From Streptococcaceae bacterium ESL0687 (GTDB taxonomy: Bacteria > Bacillota > Bacilli > Lactobacillales > Streptococcaceae), in the NCBI GenBank assembly GCA_029392475.1, contig CP113940.1:558001-622000 (forward strand): DNA of 64,000 bases. The letters are read 5' to 3'. The translations under genes and the position numbers were made by a program. Positions 9,579 through 20,357 of the stretch are shown here, one piece after another. The notes beneath the pieces were generated by a model, which was not told the DNA's origin, did not search any database, and saw only the letters and a program-made list of their open reading frames with translations. Positions within the stretch are counted from its first letter, which is position 1; every line of letters begins with the position of its first letter.

Positions 9579-9946
9579 AGAGGCAATTTTCGGATAATCG
9601 CGCCGGCTTTAACCGGTGAGGAAAGTCCATGCTCGCACAGGCTGAGATGCCTGTAGTGTTTGTGCTAGGTGAAACAATAAGCCTAGGGACGAAAGTTACG
9701 GCTGGGAAATCCGCTAAGTTTTAATATGCGGAAACTACCTGTAAAAGTGCCAAAGAGACGAGTTTAGCTGGAAACGGCTAAAGTGGAACGTGGTAAACCC
9801 CTCAAGCGAGCAACCCAAACTTTGGTAGGGGCACTTGTCAAACGGAATTGAACGTACGACGAGGTCATTAATGACAGACAGATGATTATCGAAGGTATAA
9901 GTACCTGCTTATACTGGAACAAAACATGGCTTATAGAAAATTGTCT
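9579..9946 (+). ncRNA. rnpB: RNase P RNA (class B)
   Basis: This is the catalytic RNA of RNase P, which processes tRNA 5' ends. The conserved core GAGGAAAGTCCATGCTCGCAC is visible near 9618, as are GTGAAACAATAAGCC-type, GAAAGTTACGG and AAACCCCTC blocks and the 3' ACAAAACATGGCTTA-type end. The 5' end AGGCAATTTTC pairs with GAAAATTGTCT at 9937-9946 to form P1, which sets the ends. Length (about 368) is normal for the Bacillus class. Confidence 0.95.
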
Positions 9947-9952
9947 TCAGGG

Positions 9953-9981
9953 GGTGGCTGGGTTTTACTCAGCCACCTTTT
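9953..9981 (+). terminator. rnpB terminator
   Basis: GGTGGCTG / CAGCCACC hairpin (9953-9977) followed by TTTT, seven bases after the RNase P RNA end. Confidence 0.85.
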
Positions 9982-10011
9982 AAAATTAGAAGAGAGATAG
10001 ATAGAGATAAG

Positions 10012-11157
10012 ATGGAAAAATTTAATTTAGTGGCAACATGTGCAGCTGGGATTGAGGCACTGGTGTCAAGAGAATTGAGAGATCTTGGAATTGAAAATAG
10101 GATTGATGAAAATTCAAGAGTCTTATTTTCAGGGACCAAGGAAACAATTGCTCAAGCAAATATCTGGCTAAGAACAGCTGACCGGGTGAAAATTATTGTT
10201 GGTGAATTTGAAGCTAATACCTTTGAAGAACTATTTCAAGGGGTACTAGCCCTTGATTGGGGTGCTTACCTACCTTTAGGTTATGCCTTTCCAATTACTA
10301 AAGCCAAGGCAGTCAAATCAACCCTTCACAATGAACCAAGTATTCAGGCTATTACTAAGAAGGCAGTGGTTAAGAAATTACAGAAAATTTTTCACAGACC
10401 AGATGGTGTTCCTTTAATTGAAAATGGACCAACTGTTCCAATTGAGGTAAGTCTTCACAAAAATAAGGCAACTATCCTGATTGATACAAGTGGTGAAAGT
10501 CTTTTCAAACGTGGTTACAGAGTTGATAAGGGTGGAGCGCCAATTAAGGAAAATATGGCAGCCTCAATTATTATGCTTACCAACTGGCGAGCAAATATGA
10601 AACGTCCATTTGTTGATCCAACCTGTGGTAGTGGAACCTTCCCGATTGAGGCCGCAATGATTGCAAGAAATATTGCACCTGGTCTTAAGAGGTCATTTAT
10701 CAGTGAAGAATGGGCATGGTTTGGTCAAGATACCTATAATAAGGTAAAGGCTAAGGCCAAATCAGAAATCAACGACGAAATTGAGCTTGATATCTCAGGT
10801 TTTGACATTGACTTTAGGATGGTTGAGATCGCCAAGGAAAATGCTAAAAAAGCAGGTGTTTATGCTGATATAAATTTCAAGCAAATGCGCGTGCAAGATT
10901 TTCATACCGATAAATTAGACGGAGTTATTGTTTCAAATCCACCTTACGGGGAACGTCTATTGAAATTTGAAGATGTGAAAGTTTTATACAAGGAAATGGG
11001 AGAAGTCTTTAGACCCTTGGTTACTTGGAGCAAGTATATCTTGACAAGTGATTTAATGTTTGAAGAAAAATACGGTGCAAAGGCAACTAAAAAGCGTAAA
11101 CTTTACAATGGTACTTTGAGAGTTGACCTTTATCAATACTTTGGTAAGAGGATATGA
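10012..11157 (+). CDS. rlmL: THUMP-domain RNA methyltransferase (RlmL/YpsC family)
   Basis: A 381-residue protein with an N-terminal THUMP RNA-binding domain (about 1-160). The C-terminal class I SAM-dependent methyltransferase has DPTCGSGTFPIEAA as SAM motif I and SNPPYGERL as the catalytic NPPY motif of N2-guanine methylases. Bacillus YpsC is the family reference; the predicted reaction is m2G formation in 23S rRNA. The start has only a weak purine-rich RBS. Its stop overlaps the mapZ start (ATGA), making a two-gene unit behind rnpB. Confidence 0.88.
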   Translation: MEKFNLVATCAAGIEALVSRELRDLGIENRIDENSRVLFSGTKETIAQANIWLRTADRVKIIVGEFEANTFEELFQGVLALDWGAYLPLGYAFPITKAKAVKSTLHNEPSIQAITKKAVVKKLQKIFHRPDGVPLIENGPTVPIEVSLHKNKATILIDTSGESLFKRGYRVDKGGAPIKENMAASIIMLTNWRANMKRPFVDPTCGSGTFPIEAAMIARNIAPGLKRSFISEEWAWFGQDTYNKVKAKAKSEINDEIELDISGFDIDFRMVEIAKENAKKAGVYADINFKQMRVQDFHTDKLDGVIVSNPPYGERLLKFEDVKVLYKEMGEVFRPLVTWSKYILTSDLMFEEKYGAKATKKRKLYNGTLRVDLYQYFGKRI

Positions 11158-12770
11158 CGAAAAAGGATTTTAAGGAAGAAGAAATTAAAGAAGCTGGAAC
11201 TAGCCCCAAAGAAGAAGCTTCGCTTGATACTAATTTAGAAAAAGCTGGGGAACAGGTTATTGATTTTGGTGAAATTTCTGATTTGACCATTGAGGAGATT
11301 CAAAATAAGCTTAAGGCAAGTGAAGAAGCACAAGCTCGAAATGAATCTCTCCTTGATGCCTATATCAGGGAAAACCGTTTTGAAATCGAAAAAAATAAAA
11401 AGATTCGCAAGGAAGAATTAATTCCTCAAGAACTTTTGGCAGCTCGTGAAAAACTTATGGCTGAAGCAAGTAGGCTGGCAGAAGATATGGACAGAAGGGC
11501 AGCTGAAGAGGCTAAGAAAAAAGAGGAAGCTTTAGAAGTTGAGGTAGCTCCTGCAGCAGATCTTTCACAAGAAACAGCTAAGGAAGAACCTAAAGAAGTA
11601 GTTGAAGAAAAGGCTGAAGAAGTTGTAGAAACGAAAGCTGAAAATCCTGCTCCTGTAGCTGAAAAAGTTGAGACTACATCACATGTACCTGTAGCTGATG
11701 TTTCTGATGAAAAAATTCCAACTGAGACCATTGAAGAAGAGAGTTTTGACCAAATGGTCCTTAATGATCAGCTAGTTCAAGTTGAATCAAAGGAAGAACC
11801 TCCTGCTAAAAATTCAAGTAAACCTTCGTCTAAGAAACTCGTTTATTTAAGCCTTTTAGCAGTCCTAATTTTAGGCGGTGGTTTCCTGGCTAAAAATCAG
11901 TATGACCACCATCAAAAACTTGTTCTTGAACAAAAGGAACAGGCTGAAAAAGATGAGGATCTTAAGAAAAGGGAAACAGCATTTGACACCCTTCTTACCA
12001 GTTTTTATACTGATAAAAACAAGGATGCTTTGAAGAATGCTAATCTGTCTGCTTATGATAACTTAGTCAAGGAACTTGATTCGGTTAAAGACAGCAGCAA
12101 GTATGCGACCTACCAGACAGAAGTGTCTGATTTGAAGGCAGAAATTGCTTCTTTAAATGAAATTAATTCTAAATTCCAATCGGATGTAATTACTGATGGA
12201 AAAGTAAATGAGGATGCTAAGGTTAAAGATGGAGCTGATTTTAACATTACAAAATCAAATCTAACATCTTTAAATCAACTTATTGATAGTGCCATAGCTC
12301 TTGGTAAAAATCAGCAGGCAGAAGCAGCCCGTAAGGCTGAGGAAGCAAAAAAAGCTGAAGAGGCCAAGAAGGCAGAAGAAGAACGCCTTGCTGCTGAAGA
12401 AGCTGCAAGACAGGCAGAAGCAAGTAAAGCTCAAAGTGAGGCTGCAGCAAGTTCTAGTTCGTCAGCAACTACCACAAGTCCAAAGGTTGACCAGGATTCC
12501 CTATCTCGTGTTCCAATAAATCAAGCTGCGATTGCTGATACAAGTAATCCTGCCTGGACTTGGAAGGCTGGTGTTCTTGATAATGTTCTTAATATCTCAA
12601 GACAAAGAGGATATTTTGAAGGGGACAACTACTATATCAAGCCGGTTAATATCATTAATGGCAATGGTTACTACAATTTGTATAAATCTGATGGTACCTA
12701 CCTCTTCTCGATTAACTGTAAGACAGGTTACTTCTTTGGTAATGCGTCAGGTCATGCCCTTGACTATTAG
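11154..12770 (+). CDS. mapZ: Mid-cell-anchored protein Z (MapZ/LocZ)
   Basis: A 538-residue single-pass membrane protein. It has a long acidic, Ala/Glu-rich cytoplasmic region (1-228), one membrane helix around 229-247 (LVYLSLLAVLILGGGFLA), and an extracellular helical domain. A low-complexity Ala/Lys/Glu and Ser linker (about 385-445) leads to a C-terminal domain of about 90 residues ending GHALDY. MapZ positions the FtsZ ring in streptococci, binding FtsZ through the N-terminus and peptidoglycan through the C-terminus. The location behind rlmL, next to gpsB-rnpB, is the same as in pneumococcus. The extreme N-terminus differs from the pneumococcal protein, so identification rests on architecture and synteny. 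Confidence 0.85.
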   Translation: MTKKDFKEEEIKEAGTSPKEEASLDTNLEKAGEQVIDFGEISDLTIEEIQNKLKASEEAQARNESLLDAYIRENRFEIEKNKKIRKEELIPQELLAAREKLMAEASRLAEDMDRRAAEEAKKKEEALEVEVAPAADLSQETAKEEPKEVVEEKAEEVVETKAENPAPVAEKVETTSHVPVADVSDEKIPTETIEEESFDQMVLNDQLVQVESKEEPPAKNSSKPSSKKLVYLSLLAVLILGGGFLAKNQYDHHQKLVLEQKEQAEKDEDLKKRETAFDTLLTSFYTDKNKDALKNANLSAYDNLVKELDSVKDSSKYATYQTEVSDLKAEIASLNEINSKFQSDVITDGKVNEDAKVKDGADFNITKSNLTSLNQLIDSAIALGKNQQAEAARKAEEAKKAEEAKKAEEERLAAEEAARQAEASKAQSEAAASSSSSATTTSPKVDQDSLSRVPINQAAIADTSNPAWTWKAGVLDNVLNISRQRGYFEGDNYYIKPVNIINGNGYYNLYKSDGTYLFSINCKTGYFFGNASGHALDY

Positions 12771-12830
12771 TTAATCTCGGTAGAAATACTGTTTGATAAA
12801 ATCTTTATAATTAACAAATAAATTAAAAAG

Positions 12831-12843
12831 ATGTTCGTAAACT
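12831..12843 (-). promoter_or_regulatory. Possible PurBox for purB
   Basis: On the minus strand the sequence GTTTACGAACATC fits the lactococcal PurBox AWWWCCGAACWWT at 10 of 13 positions. With the purB start predicted near 12912, its central G (12836) is at about -76, the spacing reported for PurR-activated lactococcal promoters. Confidence 0.35.
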
Positions 12844-12867
12844 ACTAATTTTTATTAGTAGTTTTTT
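12839..12867 (+). terminator. Terminator after mapZ
   Basis: AAACTACTAAT / ATTAGTAGTTT hairpin with a 4-T loop, followed by further T residues. Confidence 0.8.
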
Positions 12868-12876
12868 GATTTACCC

Positions 12877-12905
12877 TTGACTATCACAAGTTTTTCCTTG
12901 ATAAT
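12877..12905 (+). promoter_or_regulatory. purB promoter
   Basis: TTGACT (12877-12882), 17-nt spacer, GATAAT (12900-12905), 31 bases before the purB ATG. Confidence 0.65.
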
Positions 12906-12935
12906 AGTAGTATCAAATTAATAGTAGGAGAAAAA

Positions 12936-14228
12936 ATGTTAGAACGTTATACTCGCCCGGAGATGGGAGCAATTTGGACCGAAGAAAACAAGTATCGTGC
13001 ATGGCTTGAAGTTGAAATTTTAGCTGATGAAGCCTGGGCTGAACTTGGTGAAATTCCAGTGGAAGATGTGGTGAAAATTCGTGAAAATGCAGATTTCGAT
13101 GTTAACCGAATTCTTGAAATCGAAAAAGAAACCCGTCATGACGTTGTAGCATTTACCCGTGCTGTCTCTGAAACTCTTGGTGAAGAAAGAAAATGGGTTC
13201 ACTACGGATTAACATCAACAGATGTAGTTGATACAGCTTATGGCTACCTTTATAAGCAAGCAAATGATATCATTAGACGTGACCTTGAAAATTTCCTTCA
13301 AGTTATTGGGGATAAGGCTCGTGAACACAAGCATACTGTTATGATGGGGCGTACTCACGGAGTTCATGCAGAACCAACAACCTTTGGTTTGAAACTTGCT
13401 ACTTGGTACTCTGAAATGAAACGTAATATTGTTCGTTTTGACAATGCTGCCCGTGGTGTTGAAGCTGGAAAAATTTCTGGAGCTGTTGGAACCTTTGCTA
13501 ATATTCCTCCATTTGTTGAGGCTTATGTTTGTGATAAATTAGGAATCCGTGCTCAAGAAATTTCAACTCAAGTTTTACCACGTGATTTGCATGCTGAATA
13601 TTTTTCAACTCTTGCTATTATTGCAACAAGTATTGAGAGAATGGCAACTGAAATTCGTGGACTGCAAAAATCAGAACAACGTGAGGTTGAGGAATTCTTT
13701 GCTAAAGGTCAAAAGGGATCATCAGCTATGCCTCATAAACGTAACCCAATCGGGTCTGAGAATATGACAGGTCTTGCTCGTGTAGTTCGTGGTCATGCCG
13801 TAACTGCTTACGAAGACATTCCTCTTTGGCACGAACGTGACATTTCTCACTCATCAGCTGAGCGTATAATTGCTCCAGATACAACAATCCTTGTTGATTA
13901 CATGCTAACACGTTTTTCAAATATTGTTAAAAACCTAACAGTATTCCCAGAAAATATGCGCCGTAATATGGATGCAACTTTTGGACTTATCTACAGCCAA
14001 CATGTTATGCTTACCTTAATCGAAAAAGGGATGACTCGTGAAGAGGCTTACGACCTAGTTCAACCAATGACTGCAAGAAGTTGGGATGAGCAGATTATGT
14101 TCAGACCTCTTGTTGAAGAAAATGCAAAAGTTCGTGAATATCTAACAGATGAAGATATTGATGCTGCCTTTGACTACAATTATCACCTTAAACGTGTTGA
14201 TGAAATTTTTGAAAGAGTTGGACTTTAA
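12936..14228 (+). CDS. purB: Adenylosuccinate lyase
   Basis: A 430-residue PurB, which cleaves SAICAR to AICAR and adenylosuccinate to AMP in purine synthesis (cytosolic homotetramer). The fumarase/aspartase-superfamily signature [11 protein letters not shown] is at 261-271, containing the catalytic serine loop. [11 protein letters not shown] and [14 protein letters not shown] carry the other active-site blocks. Normal length. The RBS is AGGAG, 7 nt before the ATG. Single gene with its own promoter and terminator. Confidence 0.97.
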   Translation: MLERYTRPEMGAIWTEENKYRAWLEVEILADEAWAELGEIPVEDVVKIRENADFDVNRILEIEKETRHDVVAFTRAVSETLGEERKWVHYGLTSTDVVDTAYGYLYKQANDIIRRDLENFLQVIGDKAREHKHTVMMGRTHGVHAEPTTFGLKLATWYSEMKRNIVRFDNAARGVEAGKISGAVGTFANIPPFVEAYVCDKLGIRAQEISTQVLPRDLHAEYFSTLAIIATSIERMATEIRGLQKSEQREVEEFFAKGQKGSSAMPHKRNPIGSENMTGLARVVRGHAVTAYEDIPLWHERDISHSSAERIIAPDTTILVDYMLTRFSNIVKNLTVFPENMRRNMDATFGLIYSQHVMLTLIEKGMTREEAYDLVQPMTARSWDEQIMFRPLVEENAKVREYLTDEDIDAAFDYNYHLKRVDEIFERVGL

Positions 14229-14252
14229 AAAATGCTTTTAAGCATTTTTTAT
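14227..14252 (+). terminator. purB terminator
   Basis: AAAAAATGCTT / AAGCATTTTTT inverted repeat starting in the purB stop codon and ending in a T run. Confidence 0.75.
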
Positions 14253-14275
14253 TTCTATAGAATTTAGGAGAATAT

Positions 14276-15556
14276 ATGGTATTAAATATAGGACTATTAG
14301 GTTTTGGAACGGTGGCACAAGGACTGCCCTTCCTCTTAGAAGAAAACAAAAGTAAAATTGAACAGGCAATCGGTGACTCTTTTGCAATCAAGAAAGTTTT
14401 CGTCAGAGAAGCTAAAAAAGTTAGTCTGGAAAAAGACTTCGACTTTAACTTTGTGACAGATATTGAAGATATTATCCAGGATCCTGAAATTGATTTAGTA
14501 GTTGAGCTTCTTGGTCGAATTGAACCTGCTAAGAGTTTTATTGAACAGGCTCTTAAGGCTAAAAAACATGTTGTTACAGCAAATAAGGATCTTTTGGCCC
14601 TTCATGGTCCGGAATTAACAGATTTAGCAGAAGAAAATGGAGCCTTCCTTTATTATGAAGCAGCCGTAGCTGGGGGAATTCCTATTTTAAGAACTCTTGC
14701 TAATAGCTTTAACGGGGACAAAATTACAAAACTCCACGGGATTATCAATGGAACTAGTAACTTTATGATGACTAAAATGGTTGATCAAGGCTGGTCTTAT
14801 GACAAGGCCCTTGAAATAGCCCAAGAACTCGGTTTTGCAGAAAGTGATCCAACAAATGATGTTGATGGAATTGACGCTGCCTATAAGCTTGTAATTTTAA
14901 GCCAATTTGCCTTTGGAATGACCATTGATATTGATCAAATCAGTAAGGCTGGAATTCGAAACATCAGTCCAGAAGATGTGGCAACTGCCAGTAAGCTTGG
15001 TTATGTAATCAAACTTTTAGGTACCCTTGAAGAGGTTGAAAGTGGCCTATTTGCAGAGGTTAGCCCAGTCTTCCTTCCTAAGAATCATACCCTTTCAAGT
15101 GTAAACAATGAGATGAATGCAATTTTTGTTGAAAGTATCGGCATTGGCCAAAGCATGTTCTATGGTCCTGGGGCAGGTCAAAAACCAACCGCAACAAGTG
15201 TCATGTCAGACTTAATTAATATTGGTCAAAAGCTTAATCAGGGAGCCGAAGTTGAACCTTTTAATGGCTTTAAACGTCAAACAGTCTTAGCCAACCAAGA
15301 AGATGTTTCAAGCATGTATTACTTTGCTCTTGATGTAGCTGATCAAAAGGGGCAAATGCTCAAGCTATCTGAAATTTTCAATGAGGTTGATATTAGTTTT
15401 GACCAGGTCAGCCAGCAAAAATCTGATCAGGGTAGGGCACGTGTGGTGATTATTACCCATGAAATGACTAGGAAGCAGCTTTTTGAAGTCACTGATAAAT
15501 TAAAGGCCGTCAAAGATTTTGAGCTTTTAAATACTTTCAAGGTTTTAGGTGAATAG
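14276..15556 (+). CDS. hom: Homoserine dehydrogenase
   Basis: A 426-residue enzyme reducing aspartate semialdehyde to homoserine with NAD(P)H, the branch point to threonine and methionine. It has an N-terminal Rossmann motif [11 protein letters not shown], the catalytic-domain signature [23 protein letters not shown], and a C-terminal ACT domain (about 345-426), which usually confers feedback control by threonine. RBS TTAGGAG. The thrB start follows its stop by two bases, so hom-thrB is an operon. Confidence 0.96.
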   Translation: MVLNIGLLGFGTVAQGLPFLLEENKSKIEQAIGDSFAIKKVFVREAKKVSLEKDFDFNFVTDIEDIIQDPEIDLVVELLGRIEPAKSFIEQALKAKKHVVTANKDLLALHGPELTDLAEENGAFLYYEAAVAGGIPILRTLANSFNGDKITKLHGIINGTSNFMMTKMVDQGWSYDKALEIAQELGFAESDPTNDVDGIDAAYKLVILSQFAFGMTIDIDQISKAGIRNISPEDVATASKLGYVIKLLGTLEEVESGLFAEVSPVFLPKNHTLSSVNNEMNAIFVESIGIGQSMFYGPGAGQKPTATSVMSDLINIGQKLNQGAEVEPFNGFKRQTVLANQEDVSSMYYFALDVADQKGQMLKLSEIFNEVDISFDQVSQQKSDQGRARVVIITHEMTRKQLFEVTDKLKAVKDFELLNTFKVLGE

Positions 15557-15558
15557 TT

Positions 15559-16425
15559 ATGAAGATAATCGTACCAGCAAGTTCTGCAAATATTGGACCA
15601 GGTTTTGACTCTGTCGGCCTGGCCCTTGATTTATATTTAGAAATAGAAGTTTTAGAAAAAAGTGACAAGTGGCTTGTCGAACATAATCTTGGAGCTGACA
15701 TTCCTCAGGATGAAGCCAATCTTTTGATAGCGTCAGCCCTTAAGATTGCAAGTGACTTACAACCCCATCATATTAGGATGACAAGTGCCATTCCCCTAGC
15801 TCGTGGACTTGGTTCAAGTTCTTCGGTTATTGTAGCGGGAATTGAGCTTGCCAACGGGCTAGCTAATTTAGAGCTTTCTTCAGATGATAAGATTCAACTG
15901 GCTACCAAAATTGAAGGCCATCCTGATAATGTTGCTCCAGCCATCCTAGGTAATCTAGTTGTGGCTTCGACTGTTGATAATAAAACAACTGTTGTAGCTT
16001 CTGATTTTCCTGATGCAGCCTTTGTTTCCTTCATTCCAAATTACCAGTTGCTGACGGCTGATAGTCGCGGTGTCCTTCCTGAAACATTGTCTTACAAGGA
16101 AGCTGTAGCAGCGAGTTCTATTGCCAATGTCGCAATTGCTGCCTTATTAAAAGGAGATCTGGTTAAGGCAGGTTTAATGATTGAATCAGACCTCTTCCAT
16201 GAAAAATACCGTAGATCCTTGGTCAAAGAGTTTTCTCCAATTAGAAAACTTGCTCATAAGCACGGAGCCTATGCAAGTTATCTTAGTGGAGCAGGACCTA
16301 CGGTCATGGTTATTTGTCCGCGAGACAAGGAAGACCTTCTAGTCGCAGATCTTGAAGCCCTTAACCTAGACGGTGAAATTCTGTCTCTTAATGTTGATAC
16401 TAAGGGAGTTCGTTGTGTCCTTTAA
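15559..16425 (+). CDS. thrB: Homoserine kinase
   Basis: A 288-residue GHMP-family kinase phosphorylating homoserine on the way to threonine. Seen: [16 protein letters not shown] at the N-terminus, the ATP-binding [10 protein letters not shown] motif near residue 90, and the C-terminal motif [10 protein letters not shown]. Length is normal. It is coupled to hom and overlapped at its end by the start of the downstream permease gene. No threonine synthase follows, so thrC must lie elsewhere. Confidence 0.96.
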   Translation: MKIIVPASSANIGPGFDSVGLALDLYLEIEVLEKSDKWLVEHNLGADIPQDEANLLIASALKIASDLQPHHIRMTSAIPLARGLGSSSSVIVAGIELANGLANLELSSDDKIQLATKIEGHPDNVAPAILGNLVVASTVDNKTTVVASDFPDAAFVSFIPNYQLLTADSRGVLPETLSYKEAVAASSIANVAIAALLKGDLVKAGLMIESDLFHEKYRRSLVKEFSPIRKLAHKHGAYASYLSGAGPTVMVICPRDKEDLLVADLEALNLDGEILSLNVDTKGVRCVL

Positions 16426-17356
16426 TAATGAACTACAAGAAAAAAATTTAAATAAAGAAAAATACAGCAAGAAGGATCTGGGAATTCTTCTTGCTGTAAT
16501 TTGTCATGTCAGCTGGGGCCTTCTTTCCCTTTTTTGGAAGTTTCTTGGAAATATTAACTCCTTAGATGTTTTTAGTTACCGGATTTTATCGACCCTGGTA
16601 AGTATGGGTCTTTATTTTTTCCTTACGGGGAAACTTCAAAGATTGAAGGAAGAACTAGGAGCCCTTTTTTCTGATAAAAAGCAGCTCTTAATTATGTTTT
16701 GTGCTAGTATTTTTATTGCCATCAATTGGTTGATTTATATTTATGCTGTATCTAGTAATCAAGCCTCAGCAGCAAGTCTGGGTTATTATATAAATCCTTT
16801 GATATCAGTTTTACTGGCGGTTATTTTCTTTAAGGAATCCTTGAACCGCTATACCAAATTTTCAATCTTTTTGGCCTTAAGTGGGGTGGTACTTCTGACA
16901 GTTCAAAATGGAAGTCTACCTGTGATTTCAATTATTTTACCCTTATCCTTTGCTTTTTATGGTCTTGCAAAGAAATTTACTAATCTTTCTAGCGATGTTT
17001 CAATGTTTGTTGAAAGTCTCTTTTTGTCCCCTCTTGTAATTACTTATCTTTTATTTTTCAGTAAGACAAATCCGTCTAATTACACGAGCCTTGAAATTAC
17101 TTGCCTGGCCTTATCAGGGGTAATCACAGCTATTCCCTTACTCTTATTTTCTCAGGCCATCAAGCTTGCTCCCTTTAATATCATAGGTTTTATCCAGTAT
17201 CTAAGCCCAACCATCCAGCTCTTGATTGCAGTCTTTATCTTTAAGGAGCCCCTTAATCAGGGTAATTTAAATGGCTTCATTTTTATCTGGCTTTCAATTT
17301 TAATTTTTTCATATGGTCAGGTTAAGGATATGAAAAAAATTAAGCTTGAAAAGTAG
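16415..17356 (+). CDS. RarD-type permease (EamA/DMT superfamily)
   Basis: A 313-residue integral membrane protein with about ten helices, including [20 protein letters not shown] and [20 protein letters not shown]. These are close to the RarD subfamily of drug/metabolite transporters. Substrate is unknown. An ATG at 16373 is open, but AAGGGAG stands six bases before a GTG at 16415, giving an N-terminus of ordinary length and only an 11-base overlap with thrB. Location behind hom-thrB would suit an amino acid exporter, but that is a guess. Confidence 0.82.
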   Translation: MSFNNELQEKNLNKEKYSKKDLGILLAVICHVSWGLLSLFWKFLGNINSLDVFSYRILSTLVSMGLYFFLTGKLQRLKEELGALFSDKKQLLIMFCASIFIAINWLIYIYAVSSNQASAASLGYYINPLISVLLAVIFFKESLNRYTKFSIFLALSGVVLLTVQNGSLPVISIILPLSFAFYGLAKKFTNLSSDVSMFVESLFLSPLVITYLLFFSKTNPSNYTSLEITCLALSGVITAIPLLLFSQAIKLAPFNIIGFIQYLSPTIQLLIAVFIFKEPLNQGNLNGFIFIWLSILIFSYGQVKDMKKIKLEK

Positions 17357-17359
17357 GAT

Positions 17360-17386
17360 ATTTAGGATAATCGCTCCTAAATTTTT
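17360..17386 (+). terminator. Terminator of hom-thrB-permease
   Basis: ATTTAGGA / TCCTAAAT hairpin with a 7-nt loop, followed by a T run, starting four bases after the permease stop. Confidence 0.75.
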
Positions 17387-17472
17387 GCAAGTCCTTTAGG
17401 AAAGATTGGGTTTATGTTAAAATTAATAGGATAAAGATTTCTTTATTTTTATACATAGGAGAGAGATGAATA

Positions 17473-18381
17473 ATGATTGAAAAGAATAAGGTTGTTGAAA
17501 ATTTACCAGGAATAGACATAAGAATTGATGAGAATTTAAGCAAGTATACCTTTACCAAGGTAGGGGGTCCGGCGGACTTTCTAATGTTTCCTAAAAATGA
17601 AGATGAGCTTCAAAGGATAGTAAAATTTGCAAATGAATTTGACCTTCCCTTTCTTGTTTTAGGAAATGCTAGTAATTTGATTGTTAGGGACGGTGGAATT
17701 AGAGGTTTTGTTATCCTTTTGGAGAAGATGAACCAGGTGGAGATTGACGGCTATGTAATTAAGGCGCAAGCTGGGGCCATTCTTACAGAGGTAACTAACT
17801 TTGCTCTTGATAATTCCCTTACTGGCTTTGAATTTGCCTGCGGTATTCCAGGAAGTATTGGTGGTGCAGTCTTTATGAATGCTGGTGCCTACGGGGGAGA
17901 AATTTCAAACATTCTAGCTTCATGTAAGGTTATGACAAAAGAAGGACAAATTATAACCATTGCAGGTGAGGATATGAATTTTGCCTACCGTCATACCATC
18001 TTACAAGATAAGGGATATATTTGCCTGTCAGCTAAGTTCAGCCTGTCAGCAGGAGACCATGAGGTCATTAAGGAAGAAATGACTAGGTTAAATGATCTAC
18101 GTGAGGCCAAACAGCCCCTTGAATATCCAAGTTGTGGTTCAGTCTTCAAACGTCCACCAGGATACTTTGCAGGTCAACTGATTCAAGAGGCAGGAGTCCA
18201 AGGTCATAGGATAGGCGGAGTTGAGGTTAGCCGTAAGCATGCAGGATTTATGGTTAATGTAGCTTCAGGAACAGCTCGTGACTATGAGGAACTCATCAAA
18301 TATGTCCAAGAAAAGGTATATGAAACAAGTGGAGTAAGACTAGAACCAGAGGTTCGAATTTTGGGTGAAGAAAGAGACTAG
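17473..18381 (+). CDS. murB: UDP-N-acetylenolpyruvoylglucosamine reductase
   Basis: A 302-residue FAD enzyme that reduces UDP-GlcNAc-enolpyruvate to UDP-MurNAc in the cytoplasm. The FAD-binding blocks [12 protein letters not shown] and [32 protein letters not shown], and the catalytic serine region [10 protein letters not shown] are all present, as in type II MurB. An ATG six bases upstream is in another frame and stops at once. The RBS GGAGAG serves 17473. It precedes potABCD, the usual lactococcal/streptococcal order. Confidence 0.96.
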   Translation: MIEKNKVVENLPGIDIRIDENLSKYTFTKVGGPADFLMFPKNEDELQRIVKFANEFDLPFLVLGNASNLIVRDGGIRGFVILLEKMNQVEIDGYVIKAQAGAILTEVTNFALDNSLTGFEFACGIPGSIGGAVFMNAGAYGGEISNILASCKVMTKEGQIITIAGEDMNFAYRHTILQDKGYICLSAKFSLSAGDHEVIKEEMTRLNDLREAKQPLEYPSCGSVFKRPPGYFAGQLIQEAGVQGHRIGGVEVSRKHAGFMVNVASGTARDYEELIKYVQEKVYETSGVRLEPEVRILGEERD

Positions 18382-18411
18382 TTAATAAAATTATAGATTA
18401 GGAAGAAAAAA

Positions 18412-19575
18412 TTGACTAAAAATATTATTGAATTTAAAAATGTAAGTAAGGTCTTTGAGGATACAGGGACAGTTGTCTTAAAGGATATAAATTTTGAGCT
18501 TGAAGAGGGAAAATTTTATACCTTACTAGGGGCTTCTGGAAGTGGTAAGACAACCATTTTAAACTTGATTGCAGGATTTTTAGAAGCAACAAGTGGAGAT
18601 ATCCTTCTTGATGGGAAAAGAATTAATGATATACCAACCAACAAAAGGGATGTCCATACAGTATTTCAGTCTTATGCCCTTTTCCCGGATAAAAATGTTT
18701 TCGATAATGTAGCCTTTCCTTTAAAAATAAGAAAGGTTGAAAAGGAAGAGATTAAGAAGCGAGTTACAGAAGTTTTAAAAATGATGCGTCTGACTGGCTA
18801 TGAGAAAAGAAGTATCCATAAGCTGTCTGGAGGGCAAAAACAGAGGGTTGCTATTGCGCGTGCTATCATCAATGAACCAAGGGTAATCCTACTAGATGAA
18901 CCTCTTTCAGCCCTTGACTTAAAGCTTAGGACTGAGATGCAGTATGAACTTAGGACCTTGCAACAGCGTCTTGGAATAACCTTTATTTTTGTTACCCATG
19001 ACCAGGAAGAAGCCCTTGCTATGAGTGACTGGATTTTTGTCATGAATGAAGGGGAAATTGTTCAGTCAGGAAGCCCTGTTGATATTTATGACGAGCCCAT
19101 CAACCACTTTGTTGCTGACTTTATTGGAGAAAGTAATATTGTTGAAGGTCGGATGATTGAAGACTACCTGGTTGAGTTTAATGGTAAACAATTTGAAGCA
19201 GTCGATGGTGGGATGAGAAAAAATGAACCTGTAGAAATTGTTATCAGACCAGAAGACCTTCAGTTTACCTTACCTGATGAAGGTAAGTTTAATGTCCGTG
19301 TAACAACTCAACTCTTTATGGGAGTTCACTATAAGATTATCGCAGTTGATGATCTAGGTAATGAGTGGATGATTCATTCAAGGAGAAAAGCCATCGTAGG
19401 TGAGGTTATAGGCCTTGACTTTGAGCCAGAAGACCTTCATATCATGAGATTTAATGAAAGTGAAGAAGACTTTGACGCCCGAATTGAGGAGTATGTTGAA
19501 GAGGACGAATCTGATGAAGGAATCGTTCACGGCCTCGAAGAGGAGGAAGGAGACGAGAATGAAGAAAACGAATAG
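18412..19575 (+). CDS. potA: Spermidine/putrescine ABC transporter ATPase PotA
   Basis: A 387-residue ABC ATPase. Walker [10 protein letters not shown] (40-48), signature LSGGQ (138-142), Walker B VILLDE (158-163), then a C-terminal TOBE/OB regulatory domain typical of PotA. The start is a TTG with a purine-rich RBS (AGGAAG); no ATG is available nearby. The last 35 or so residues are strongly acidic ([24 protein letters not shown]); potB begins inside this tail with a 17-base overlap. It powers polyamine uptake with PotB, PotC and PotD. Confidence 0.95.
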   Translation: MTKNIIEFKNVSKVFEDTGTVVLKDINFELEEGKFYTLLGASGSGKTTILNLIAGFLEATSGDILLDGKRINDIPTNKRDVHTVFQSYALFPDKNVFDNVAFPLKIRKVEKEEIKKRVTEVLKMMRLTGYEKRSIHKLSGGQKQRVAIARAIINEPRVILLDEPLSALDLKLRTEMQYELRTLQQRLGITFIFVTHDQEEALAMSDWIFVMNEGEIVQSGSPVDIYDEPINHFVADFIGESNIVEGRMIEDYLVEFNGKQFEAVDGGMRKNEPVEIVIRPEDLQFTLPDEGKFNVRVTTQLFMGVHYKIIAVDDLGNEWMIHSRRKAIVGEVIGLDFEPEDLHIMRFNESEEDFDARIEEYVEEDESDEGIVHGLEEEEGDENEENE

Positions 19576-20356
19576 ATTATTTGCTATTCCTTATTTCATG
19601 TGGATCTTTCTCTTTGTAATTGCCCCCTTAATTCTTCTGGTTTATCAATCATTTTTTGATATATCTGGTAAGTTAAGTCTTGATAATTATAGGACTTACT
19701 TTACAAGTGCAACCTACTTAAAGATGACCTTCAATTCCGTTCTTTATGCGGGAATCATAACCCTAGCAACTTTGGTTATTAGCTACCCAACAGCTTACAT
19801 TTTAACTAGACTTAAACACAAGCAGCTTTGGCTGATGCTAATTATCCTACCTACTTGGATAAACCTACTTTTAAAGGCTTATTCTTTCATAGGGATTTTT
19901 GGAAAATACGGCTCTGTTAACTCTTTTCTTGAGTTTATAGGGATTGGGTCTCAACAAATCCTATTTACAGACTTTAGCTTTATCTTTGTTGCAGCTTATA
20001 TTGAAATTCCCTTCATGATTCTTCCAATTTTTAATTCCTTGGAAGAAATTGATCATAATCTGGTAAATGCAGCTTATGACCTTGGGGCAACCAAGTTTCA
20101 GACCTTTAAGAATGTTATCCTTCCCCTATCAGTCCCGGGTATAAAGGCAGGTTTTCAAGCTGTCTTTATTCCAAGTCTGAGTCTCTTCATGCTGACCCGC
20201 TTGATTGGAGGAAACAGGGTAATTACGCTTGGTACTGCCATTGAGCAAAATTTCCTGGTTACACAAAACTGGGGGATGGGGGCAACTATCGGTATGGTCC
20301 TAATTGTTGCCATGCTTGTTATTGTTTATCTGACACGCGACAAGGAGGTTCACTAA
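19559..20356 (+). CDS. potB: Spermidine/putrescine ABC permease PotB
   Basis: A 265-residue permease with six predicted helices and the EAA-type loop [19 protein letters not shown] that docks PotA. The open frame reaches back to 19454 inside potA, but AGGAGGAAGGAG directly precedes the ATG at 19559 and the protein then starts [15 protein letters not shown], as expected for PotB. Confidence 0.94.
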   Translation: MKKTNRLFAIPYFMWIFLFVIAPLILLVYQSFFDISGKLSLDNYRTYFTSATYLKMTFNSVLYAGIITLATLVISYPTAYILTRLKHKQLWLMLIILPTWINLLLKAYSFIGIFGKYGSVNSFLEFIGIGSQQILFTDFSFIFVAAYIEIPFMILPIFNSLEEIDHNLVNAAYDLGATKFQTFKNVILPLSVPGIKAGFQAVFIPSLSLFMLTRLIGGNRVITLGTAIEQNFLVTQNWGMGATIGMVLIVAMLVIVYLTRDKEVH

Positions 20357-20357
20357 G

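Noticed and set aside
12301..12519. Overlapping frame in the Ala/Glu/Lys-rich part of mapZ
   Set aside because: Low-complexity coding sequence opens other frames; no start signal.
17387..17472. Promoter of murB
   Set aside because: A TTAAAAT at about 17417 could be a -10, but no -35 at suitable spacing is visible, so it is not listed.
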